Positions 24,261 through 34,689 of a stretch of 64,000 nt of DNA are shown one piece after another. A program made the translations under genes and the position numbers. The stretch comes from Ptiloglossa arizonensis. Lineage: Eukaryota; Arthropoda; Insecta; Hymenoptera; Colletidae. The notes under the pieces were generated by a model, which saw only the letters and a list, made by a program, of their open reading frames with translations, ran no database searches and was not told the DNA's origin. The stretch covers positions 9,796,001 through 9,860,000 of the forward strand of contig NC_135059.1 of NCBI RefSeq assembly GCF_051014685.1. The letters run 5' to 3'. Position 1 is the first letter of the stretch. Every line of letters starts with the position of its first letter.

Positions 24261-27200
24261 ATCGAATTGCAAACATCGATGGTAAAAACATCGATGTGTC
24301 GACGTAAACTTGGCATCCCCAGTCAGAGGCCCTAAATGCAGAACTTCCTGGAAACGTCGCGAACTCGGAATCTCTATCGAACGACCGTATTTCTACCAGC
24401 GGAGTTAAAATCACGCTCGCTAGAATTCAAGGGAACGGAATTCGAAACGATCGATCCCATTTAGGGCGTACAGACTCCACAACTACAAAGCAAATTCAGT
24501 GAAAAAGGATCCCCCGATTGCCGTGACGGAGCTCCTCCACCGCAACAATGGACGAATTCCACGAAGCTAGCAGGTGCTGACGATCATATCAAGGATTAGG
24601 TTGTTCGGGTGTCCTCTACCTGAGCAGGTATCCGCTTTGATTCTCGGAAGGAATATCTACCTCGGAGATTTCGTGAAAAACGGACGACCGCGGCTCTGAT
24701 TTTCACGAGTTCGATGAATAGATACAGAAGGAGCTACACAAGAGGAGAAACGCAGCCTCCGTGTTGCTCGAGTCGAGTCGAGGGATCTCGAGACTTCTTA
24801 TCTAGATACAAATTTCGTACAACGAACGAAAGATAAATGACACGTGACACGTTATCTTCTCGATCGAAATTACCATTTGTATTGTAAAATGAAATTACAC
24901 TTCGCGTGGAACGAATCGAAACTTATCTCGATCTAATGGGATAAGTGGTGAGAACGAATCGTTGTTCACAGTGCTCGGATTACTTTGCCCGAAATACGTA
25001 AAGAATTCAACGTTTTCATGTTGCCGTAGAGACTTAAACATTTTATAATATAATATTCTTCTGGTTGTCTATCGATCGTAGAAGTTTTACTCTTCTAGAG
25101 ATTGAAGTACAAGTATAAATTCGTTCATGGATTGTTCTTGACAGTACGAAGGACTATCAAAGTACGAAATGATTTCGATTCGAAGGGGCAAATTGTTAAT
25201 ATTGGAACATTTTTTCGTCAGTGTCATGTTTTTCCAAAATTTTAAAGTTTCTTTGATTACTGAGATATGAGATGAAATTCTTCTAGCATCGTGAAATCGG
25301 ATCTAACATCAACGTGATGAGTTTCCAGCTTGTAATGTACTTAGAGCTTGTAAAAGGTTCTAGCAATAAATGGTGATCCACTTATTATATCTGTGAAGGT
25401 TTGAATCAAAAGTTTGAATTCAATGTTGGATTGAACGTATTGCAAATACTCGATGGTTCGCTTGTACACCTGATCTAGCCACTGGACTTTTGTCTGTGGG
25501 AAGCTGTGAAAGTGCTCGTTTATAACAATATTCCTATAACGTTGTAAAAACCGAAAGAACGTATTAAAACGTGCTAATAGTAAAGAAATAAGTCTAAGAA
25601 ATATTTATCGTCTATAGAAATGCATCTATGTTAACGGATACTATTTTGAAAACTTTCCAAACTAAATTTTCACCATTAATTTTTCTCTTGTGATTATTTT
25701 TCATAAATCTCTGAATTTTTCACTCAAAGTCATTTGAAGGTTGCGTTGTCGTATATCATTGTACTCGTCTTAGCATTAACTTGAACGCCATGTAAATGAA
25801 AATATAAAATATGTAAGCACCATGAGAAAAACAAGATCGATGACCTTGAAATCTCGAAAAAAATAACCTCGAAGAAAACTTTTTCCAGTTGTAACACTTG
25901 CCCCTTCAAGTTATACATTCTCCTCCGACAATCCTTCGTATTATTGAAAACAATGGAAATGTTTAAAGTCTGTCTCTATAAAGCTACTTAATTTCTCATC
26001 TCCTAACATTACGATCAATATTAATTCTCCACATTTTACTGTATCGTCACATCGAACACTTCATGACCCGACAATTCAATGTTTTTCATTTTAAATCGTA
26101 TTGTTTCGTTACACTCGAATTAATTGATATTCGTTATTCATCAAGTACCTTCTTTTTCGTATCTGTTTATGTATTTCAGTTCTTGTACAGACAAATTATT
26201 TCTCTATTTCCAGCTATTGAAACGTTCATTTGAAATAAACTATACCTCTATGAACTATAATTGTTACAATATTGTCACAATATTATTATTAATATTCTAG
26301 TTTCTATTTCTGATATTTGAAATCTTTTCCTCTACACTCGGATTGAAAGTTTTCAATCAATTTATGCCTGTCCTCGTAAGTTGCTTCGAAAACAAGACAA
26401 ATTTTCCTCGTTTCCTGTTATTTTCGATCAAACTTTACCAAATCCTGCAAAAGTGCAACTCGGGCGAACTGAAACCCGGCCACGGAGTTGGTTTAACAAT
26501 TCGAACGATAACTTTTCACCGCCTATTAAAATGAAAAATAACGAATCGCGTGGAAGTCCATCGAGTAAACTGTTGCGAAATTAATTAGAAATCCAAGTGT
26601 CAACTGCACCCGAGTCTGTCATGGACATCAGAGACATCGAAACCGCAACTTTCTCTCGGATGCAATGATTTTCTTCCATACGACACGTCGCTTTTCGAAA
26701 TCACACGAATTCCTAACAATCGGTAACTTTCTCGATAAATTACAAATCACAAAACGCTGATGTAATTTTTTCCCCGATAAACGGAGAAAAAATTGACCAA
26801 CGCAAATACAAATGTAACAAATGTATTCCTAAATGATTGCACACATGGGTCCATTAAGGGAGTTTACTCCATTATGGAGGCTGAAGATAAAAGCGAAGTT
26901 TGTGATTTTCTTACGGAAGAAAGTATGCGTCATAATTAAATTATTAAGTACCCGTATTAATAGTATACACGTTCTATATTGTATAAAAAATCTTGGTCTA
27001 ATCAGAGCATAGAGAATTTTGATACAGAACACTTAAAAACTATGTGTTAAAGTATTTATAACACGTACTCCCACAACAGTTAACTATTTAGAAGTCTGCT
27101 GTTTAACGAATGTTTTTTTATGCTACGAAATAAATTTCTCATACTTCTATATTGAATTTAAATTTACGACTGCATATTTTACGATTTTTACGAGAATAAA

Positions 27201-27744
27201 TAAGGTAAGTTATACTGTGATAATTTCAGTTTCGAAAATTAAATTAGGATTTAAGCAACATTATAATGCATGATGTGTGAAAATGGTGTATGAGTATCGT
27301 ATCATTTAAAAAAGTGAAATGGTTAATTGATTACAATATGAGACATAGCAATGTAAGACAATCTCATATTTCCATCGCATTTTCAAATGTATTAATAAAA
27401 ATAAAATTGCATTCATTGCAGATGCAAAGAGCGAAATAAAAAATAGAAAAGAAAGGCCACTAGAGAGTGAACTGTGGACCAATGCTTCTTATGCCAGATG
27501 AGGACACACAGTGATTATGCTAGTCTAGAGAGCAACGCGCGTATAAGCGATTATTGTAAAGTTACGTAAACTTTATTACAAAACATTTTCCTTAATGCCT
27601 TTACGATGTTTCGTGAATTATTTGTAAAGTGATACTCTCACCTGGTACCATTCAATTTTGATTTTCTTTAAAAAAAGAATTAAAAACTAAAAATTCTACA
27701 GGGCTTATTTATATTAATGCAGCACGTATCGTCTAAAATTTTCC
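24261..27744. other. Gene-free stretch
   Basis: A GC-richer patch at 24290-24800 contains an ATG in good context (caacaatgg, 24544-24552), but the frame closes after 10 codons. The rest is AT-rich with nothing supported. Confidence 0.4.
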
Positions 27745-28480
27745 ATAGTTTTCGTCCTATTCTCCTTTCCATGACCATTTTGTGATTCTCTGAGTACGAA
27801 AATAAGTTTATTTTCCTATCTGTGACTATTCTGTGACTTTCTAGGCTCAAAAAATGGATTTATTTTCCTATCATGATCATTTCATAACTTCATGAGTACA
27901 AATATAAAATGGATTTATTTTTCTATTTGTGACCACTTTGTGACTTCCTGAATACGAACACAAAATGGGTATACTTTCCTATTTGTGACTATTTTGTAAC
28001 TCCCTGGTTACAAACACAAAACGGATTTATTTTTCTATTTATGACCACTTTGTGACTGTCCGAATACGAACACAAAATGGATATATTTTCCACTCAGTGA
28101 CCATTCTGTGACTCCCTGATTACAAACACAAAATGGATTTATTCTTCTATTTATGACCACTTTGTGACTTCCTGAATACGAACGCAAAATGGGTATACTT
28201 TCCTATTTGTGACCATTCTATAACTCCCTGGTTACAAACACAAAATGGATTTATTTTTCTATTTATGACCACTTTGTGACTTCCTGAATACGAACACAAA
28301 ATGGGTATACTTTCCTATTTGTGACCATTCTGTAACTCCCTGAGTACAAATACAAAATGGATTTATTTTTCTATTTATGACCACTTTGTGACTGCCCGAA
28401 TACGAACACAAAATGGATATAAATTTTCCTCACAGTGACCATTCCGTGACTCCCTGACTACAAATACAAAATGAGTGTCT
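27745..28480. repeat. Satellite-like array: 56-bp monomers arranged as 112-bp dimers
   Basis: Type A monomers carry gaccactttgtgact and type B monomers carry gaccattctgt(g/a)actccc. A units occur at 27931, 28043, 28155, 28267 and 28379, exactly 112 bp apart, with B units halfway between (for example 28099). A monomers share cctgaatacgaacacaaaat, and B monomers share ccctg(a/g)ttacaaacacaaaa. Left of 27930 the units are diverged and not clearly of either type. This is a higher-order repeat in which a dimer, not the monomer, was amplified. Confidence 0.93.
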
Positions 28481-28766
28481 CATATTCCTATCTTCCCCCT
28501 ACGATATTTCGATAGACGATTTAAAAATAACAGCCGGCAAAGTGACTAAAATTGCGCAATATTTTCTGGGACACTCTAATAGAAATTTGTCTAGAATGAG
28601 AAGGGGATATGTTCTACGTACCATATTTCCCCTCAAACGGCAAGAATTAACCGACCCCTGTGCGCATCGACCAACGCGTTACTCGGAAGAGTGACGAAAC
28701 GACCGAAAATGTTATTCCCGTTGCCGCGTGCTGATACAATAATCCTTGACCGACCGTTTTACAAAT

Positions 28767-28774
28767 TATATAAA
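28767..28774 (+). promoter_or_regulatory. TATA box of candidate small gene
   Basis: TATATAAA followed by ccctctcc. It lies about 136 bp before the ATG of the 63-codon ORF at 28903. From the expected start site (about 28797) to that ATG there is no other ATG. Confidence 0.35.
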
Positions 28775-28902
28775 CCCTCTCCGGTGACATATTCGCATAA
28801 GTAGAGCGCTATTAAATATAATTAAATACGGTGCAGTATTCTGTAACAGAGGCGCGGTGTAATCTCCGATCGCTTCGAAGCATCGCAACGACAATCGTAA
28901 CG

Positions 28903-29094
28903 ATGGCAATGATCTTGCCAAGGCTGCAAGATCAAGCACGACGATACGCGATCATCACCGCTGACGATGATAATGAGATAGACGACAGTCACGTAGTCGT
29001 AAAAGAAGATTTTTCCCCTGTGAACGACGCGACAGTGTACTGCAACACCGGTCAAAGTTCCTGTGGATCAAAGAACCTTATTGCCACTATTTAA
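28903..29094 (+). CDS. Candidate intronless small protein, 63 aa
   Basis: The product is unknown. The ATG at 28903 has A at -3 and G at +4 and is the first ATG after a TATA box at 28767. The frame ends in TAA at 29092-29094, and AATAAA overlaps just behind it at 29097-29102. Promoter, leader, frame and poly(A) signal thus fit into 335 bp. The product starts MAMILPRLQDQARRYAI, has an acidic middle (ADDDNEIDD) and two cysteines near the end (YCNTGQSSC), with no clear signal peptide or known domain. The opposite strand is also open here, and the site adjoins a satellite array. It may be a real small gene or a chance alignment of signals. Confidence 0.3.
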   Translation: MAMILPRLQDQARRYAIITADDDNEIDDSHVVVKEDFSPVNDATVYCNTGQSSCGSKNLIATI

Positions 29095-29102
29095 CAATAA
29101 AT

Positions 29103-31660
29103 TTACCAATCGATCAAAATGACTGGTTTCAACTGCTTTTATAATCGAATTTACTTTAAACTCCATGGCATGTTTCCTGAAGACGTTACGATTTTTCAAT
29201 TTTACAAATTCTTCTTTTTCCTCATCGATTGATTTTCTTTTAGATATATATATAAGGTATACATTATTATTACGAAATCTGTCGGTAGTTCTAGTGTTAA
29301 AAGCGTGTAGCAGAAATAGATCTTTCGATTTCAAACTTTGACATAAAAATCTCGAAGAATATATAATTTGATAAAATGTTTATATACTCTAAAAAAATTG
29401 TGTTTCATTTTCACCAAAGAAAAACGAAATCACTTTCCAAACGACTAGATAATTTAATGAAACCTTTCAATATTTAAAATACTAACGCTACGAACTTTCA
29501 TCGTTGATATCTATTATTTATTTCGTCGATACACTCAGATCGTACCATTGTAAGTATCGGATAGAGAAAATCTGTATACATCTCCTTGTTACTCGTACGT
29601 GTTTCAGAATTTTAGATTTCTATGAAAATTGTACGAATTTATATCGTATTTTCAAGAGCGTAACCCTGAGCAATTTTTGATCAACAACTTTTAAACTTCG
29701 ACTTTTGTAAACCGAAGTAAGACGAACGAAAATGCTAAGAATATTATTACAAGGAAAGATGTGCATAAATGTCGTATTGGATGTACGATATAAAATCTAA
29801 CACAAAGATGAGAGAAATTGAATGGACGATGACACAACGATCGAAGAGGAAAACTCGACGACACTGCTGGCCGACCGAAATCACACATACGTGACTAAGG
29901 AGTCATCGAAGGCATTTGTCGTATCTCGAAAGGAACAGAAAGTATTCTAGATGCTCTAAAGTATCCTCTTAGAGGATATTTTGCCAATACCTTGCAAATG
30001 TGTAGTATTTTCAAGAGCACTTTCTCGTACGAAGTAGTACGCAATTGGTACAAACATCATAGAACTTCTCTGTTTGAAAGCAGTAGATTACTAACATGGT
30101 GTACGATAATTGTTCATTTTCTTCTTACCTACAATTCTGAAAATGTTATGCTTGCTTCCACGAAAAGTCGAGTATTATATTTTGATACTCGTTTAGGTGA
30201 CACTGCAAAGGTCAACCTGATTGTAAATAATTCGAATCACCGTGTATTCTAATTTATATAGACGTCGTAATAGACATGGCGAATTGTAGGTCATCGAGCT
30301 TGACAAGTGTTGTACATTTTCCAAAATATAATTCCAGAATATTTTCCAATCTTTAAAATCACGCGTACGTGACAACGGACGTCAGTGTCAAGGTACAACA
30401 CAGACAGAAGTTGCACTCTTGAAAATTTTATCATAGAATTTCGTCACGACTCCATTCCATTAGGCATTAAAGGATCCAGACAGCACACTGATCCTTGGAA
30501 ATGCAGTTCGGAAACTTTGTCCCCCCGATCGGGAACTCTTCTTGCGCAATCACAATTTCCGGTGTCCTTACGTCCGTTTAGATTTCAATCGAGACACCAG
30601 AATCTTTATTGTTTCGTAAGCCCTCGAACGGTGACTCGCTTTGAACACTCAGAGGTGAAGGTATTCGCGAACAGAACATTAGAAAATGGAGGCTACAGCT
30701 TTCTATTGTAGCTCTATTACTTTTTTTCAATCACTCTCGTGCGTAATGTGTTTTTTTTTTTTTTTTTTTTTTCTTCATACATTATCCTAGACCTCGATAA
30801 ACCTACAATGAACATAGGCAGCTGGTTTCTGTACAGCTCATTTGCATACGCCTTTCGATTTAATGATCTGTCTCTTATCGATCGCGATGTCCAATTTGAT
30901 TTATTTAATCTAGAGACGTCGAAAGTTCAATCGTGTCGAGTTTATTCGGTTTGCAAAATAATGTTGAAAACCAATTCGAAAATCTCTACGAAAAGATAAG
31001 AGTGTACTTAATGTTGCAATTGTGATCCCATCAATACGTTAACATTTTAGAAAAATACGACAATTCAAACATTTTTGATAATGCTTTTTTTTTTTTTTTG
31101 GTTTTCATAGGTATATTCGGCACTGCTTATAACTGCAAACAAAGTTTTTCTATTAAAAACATAAATGGAAACAAATCTGGCTCGGTTAAATGATGAAAAC
31201 ATAAACACTGTTCTGCAACTTACTACAACTTCATTTAGGCCAAATGTGAAACATCCTAAATCGAACCTACCAAATGCTACCTATGTGAATTGCTATTTTT
31301 TAAATATACTACTTACACGACAAATATAAAAAAGAAACGATACTCGTTCGTATTTAAAAAGCAAAAAAACAAATTAAAAGTTTGACAAACCCCCACGAAG
31401 TCAAATACAAATATAAACTCGTCAACTCAAGGGTTAAGACCCAAAGTTAGTCTTGACATACTTCTTCAACCTTAAAGAGCAGACAGAAGAAAGAGTACCT
31501 TAATAAACCTTTACGTTCTTTCCCAAAATAAATTTTCTCCAGTCCTTAACGAAACTCGACCCTTGGAAAATGTTCTTTTATTTTACTTGGCCCTCCCATT
31601 TAACCTTATTTCACATGCCTTACGACTCTAAAGGAAACAAAGTGTTTCCAACGTTGGAGT
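29103..31660. other. Gene-free stretch
   Basis: AT-rich with long T-runs at about 30750-30771 and 31086-31099. No supported exon. Confidence 0.45.
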
Positions 31661-31685
31661 GTCTCCCGGGTTAACCCGACTGGCC

Positions 31686-31856
31686 TATAAACCCACGTAA
31701 CCGCTCACGCTAAATAGTTCCGTCCAACCGAAAGACTTCTTCCGTGACACCTAGTCAATTAACAAAACTCTTCCAAGGCGTACCACCGAGCAATTTCGTC
31801 GAGACGCGGCGAGGGAACGGATGCTAACGTCACTTGCTCGTTCCACCAAGAGCGTA
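31686..31856 (+). promoter_or_regulatory. TATA-led candidate first exon with consensus donor
   Basis: TATAAA sits at 31686-31691. The region of the expected start site (about 31716) is followed by about 100 bp without any ATG. Then ATG at 31821 opens 11 codons (MLTSLARSTKS) running in phase 0 into a strong donor, gc|gtaagta, at 31854. This is the layout of a short first coding exon. No second exon was identified. The alternative is the U3/R part of an LTR ending near 32112, because ...aaacaaaaaaca is followed by gtggctccgtc, which could be a primer-binding site. Confidence 0.3.
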
Positions 31857-31918
31857 AGTATGTATATATACGTATCTAACCGTAAATATATTCCATTTAA
31901 GGCTGATGGCTAGATTGT

Positions 31919-32085
31919 CCGTAGTTGACTACGGTTAATCTCGAGCTCTCATATCAGACCAGTTAGCTCGAGTTACTCGCCAAGTAGCTCGACTCGTGGA
32001 ATTGTAATCGGGCCCGTTTACGTTGTCTGCCGACTGATTACCAATTCAACGCCCCCACGACGCTATTCGCCCCCTCTGTAGGGGG
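31919..32085. other. Two perfect short hairpins
   Basis: CCGTAG-ttga-CTACGG at 31919-31934 and CCCCCT-ctgt-AGGGGG at 32070-32085 are perfect 6-bp stems with 4-nt loops. Between them are several copies of tagctcga/tctcgagct. They lie downstream of the TATA/donor unit and could be structured RNA or LTR signals. Confidence 0.4.
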
Positions 32086-32162
32086 AAACAAAAACTACAA
32101 ACAAAAAACAGTGGCTCCGTCATCTCGACGTGTCGGAGAAACGCTCGAAAGTAACTATACCA

Positions 32163-32304
32163 TTAGGTTGTTCGGAAAGCCATTTCGTTTTTTTTTTTTT
32201 TTTTGGTGAAAAAATGAAACACGATTTATTTAGAGTGCACAAACATTTTACGAAATTATATATCCTCCATTTTGGAAAACGAAATCACTTTCCGAACAAC
32301 CCAA
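32163..32304. mobile_element. Mariner miniature element, 142 bp
   Basis: The left end, ttaggttgttcggaaag, is matched in inverse at the right end by ctttccgaacaacccaa. The inverted arms run about 29 bp and continue with atttcgtttt. These are ends of the mariner type common in Hymenoptera. The right flank is TA, as expected at a TA target. The left flank is CA, so one side of the duplication has mutated. Only 142 bp remain, mostly a T-run and AT-rich filler, so there is no transposase. A nearly intact pair of ends suggests a short MITE, not simple decay. Confidence 0.82.
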
Positions 32305-33620
32305 TAGTTGAAGAACGGGTTAAGGGACTTGTTATTCTTTTTCTGCTTCTTTGAACGCCGCTATTCTCGTCTCCCGAATACTATACGGAGATAGGGAACT
32401 ATAATTTCAGGATATATTGAGCGTTTTAGCCTTAACTTCACTGAACGTCTATATCGGCCGCTAAAACGAAGGTACTTCGTGAAACGAGTCCAAATGATTG
32501 AACGATCACGTTTCCAAATATGAAATAAAAGCTTCGGACCGATATTACAAATGTCTCGTTAATTTTACTGACATGTTTCTATTGCGTATTTAACCGAATT
32601 GAATCTTCGTAAGGTGCAAAGTAAATTTTGTTGGTATCTAATTTACCTAATTTTTGATAATACTTTTCGGAATTGACGAACTAATCTTTGTAAAAATATC
32701 TACACATTGAGCCTTTTACATCTTGAGATACTCAAAACATAACTTTCCTTTTACGCGGCTCAAACTTTGCGATGCTCGTGTTTCTAGTTGGATACAGAAT
32801 ACATACTCAAAATATGAAGATATACCTAATACTGTCACGAGTCCATTTTATCGTTAGATAAAATGGTCGTTTAAACCTAACGCGATAAATTTATTTAGGG
32901 TTTCACAATTATCGATGGGATCGGAACTTATCAAGAATGGGCAAGACAAGATTCATAAGCATGCCCGAAATCGGAAATAGATACGGTGGCGCCTGCGCTT
33001 CTAAGTCACCTACTTTTACCCCTTTAATGATAGGCCTGCATTTGACTAACATTTACCCAGAGAATACGATGCGGACGTTAATATTTTGTCTTAAAGTTTG
33101 CTCCTTTCTCATCGAGACTGTACTCTGCAAAGAAAAAGAAATACTATGTAAAATAAGCATACAGATACTGGCAATAATACTAATAACCTCAAAAAAACGC
33201 AACCATTTATCGCTTGTGTAAATTTTAATCGTTACAAATATTACCGGCCATCTTGAAAATGTTCTGATTACCCAATGATGTCTGAAACAATGTCTAACAT
33301 TAATATTATGGATTATCATACCTATCATCGCATAAAGTAATTACAAGAAAATGTAAGCACGAAAAATAAAAGAAAAACGTATAGATTGGAGGACAGAAAT
33401 TTGGAATGGTGACACGAAATGAGAAGTTGGAGAATTTCTACAAACAAATTTCATCTTCCATTTCCAAGAATCAAATTTCCGGCCGAAATAATCATACTTC
33501 GCTCGTCGTTTTCAGTCAATCAATGATTATTTTGGCAACTCGTTGAATATCGTGTATTTCCATAGGTGAAATTAACTTCTCTGCACCTCTCTTAACCGCG
33601 GATCGAAATGGATTTAAAAC
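32305..33620. other. Gene-free stretch
   Basis: AT-rich with no supported exon. Confidence 0.45.
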
Positions 33621-33628
33621 CGAGAATA

Positions 33629-33665
33629 GACCAATGAGAACGGTTGTGATTTGCGCATGCGGGTT
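33629..33665. promoter_or_regulatory. CCAAT box and NRF-1-type palindrome
   Basis: ccaat (33631-33635) is followed 17 bp later by tgcgcatgcg (33652-33661), which matches the NRF-1/Ewg consensus. The pair lies about 1 kb before the PXYLP1-like start codon, in a locally GC-richer patch, and may be that gene's promoter. No start site can be fixed from sequence. Confidence 0.35.
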
Positions 33666-34376
33666 TCGATAACCTACTCCTATCGCAAGGAGCGCGACTT
33701 ACCTGTCAGTCGGAGAAAAATGTTCCATTAAGGTTCTGGTTCCACTCGGTTTTTTTTTCGGTCGCGAGTGAAATTTCGAAGTTGCAATATTAGGGGTTGT
33801 ATCGCCAAGGTGCAGAAAGTGAGGGTGTTTTAGGCAAGATGACGAAAAACTACTGCATTGACCACCGTCATCCGTCACATATTAATGCGATCATATTGTT
33901 GTCGTTATAAAAATGTAAATTTGGGAACATGGAAGTCTGATAACAGTAACAAAACAAATAAATTAAACATTTCGGAAAAGTGAAAGACTTGTTTTTAATT
34001 ATTTTCGCAATAAAGATGTAATCTAAAGAGCCCTTGTAAACTTTCTCTTTGTAAACGCATCGTCCATAAACTAAAAACAACGAACGACTCGAAAAGTAAT
34101 ACTTAAAATGTAAAAAAAAAAGCTTTGGAGAAAAAACTGATTTCTTGTGAAAAATTTCCATTCTTTTTTTTCTATCTAACCAGAATCGCAACTTAATTAT
34201 ATAAATATAAAACTTCTACAACCTAAATCAAAGTAGCGAAGAATATCGGTAATGTTTTCACAACCGAAGATCAATCATTGATATAAAAGTTCAACTCGGA
34301 CAGTCGTCAATGACGAACCTGGAAAATAAACAAAAAGATAATCGGTGATAATTTACATTTAGGAAAGTTGAAAGAA

Positions 34377-34574
34377 ATGTCAGAGGATAGACAAGAGGCA
34401 GCGCCCATCGACGTCCTCTGGTTCAAACCGATGTCCAGGAGTCGACGAGACTTGGACAATTCCCTTCTCGATATCACCCCCACAATTCTTCTCGATTCTT
34501 CGAAGGACTCGGCAAAAAAACTATGTGATAGAATTGCTGAAGAAAAAGGATGCAGCCTGGAGCAGAGTCGTTGA
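34377..34574 (+). CDS. Upstream ORF, 65 aa, in the 5' region of PXYLP1
   Basis: An ATG-started frame begins 15 bases after an acceptor-like ttacatttag (to 34362) and ends in TGA 115 bp before the PXYLP1 ATG, in a different frame. Its composition is protein-like: it starts MSEDRQEAAPIDVLWFKP, is charged, and is not low-complexity. I do not recognise it. The frame of the main ORF is also open through 34546-34641 and closes in TGA at 34642-34644. If the acceptor is used, this ORF lies in the same exon as the main start codon and would act as a uORF. A separate small gene or chance are alternatives. Confidence 0.25.
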   Translation: MSEDRQEAAPIDVLWFKPMSRSRRDLDNSLLDITPTILLDSSKDSAKKLCDRIAEEKGCSLEQSR

Positions 34575-34689
34575 ACCGGGTTCATTCTGGTTATTTGATT
34601 CAGTGTCATCGTTGTCAGTCACGTCGTCGTCATCGAGATCGTGATATCCGAATTGGAAGAATCTGGCTTCGGCCAGGACCATTTGCAAA

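Noticed and set aside
24594..24610. ttaggttgttcggg similar to the mariner terminus
   Set aside because: Only 14 bases match, no continuation into gaaag...atttcg and no partner end, so it is a coincidence or too decayed to claim.
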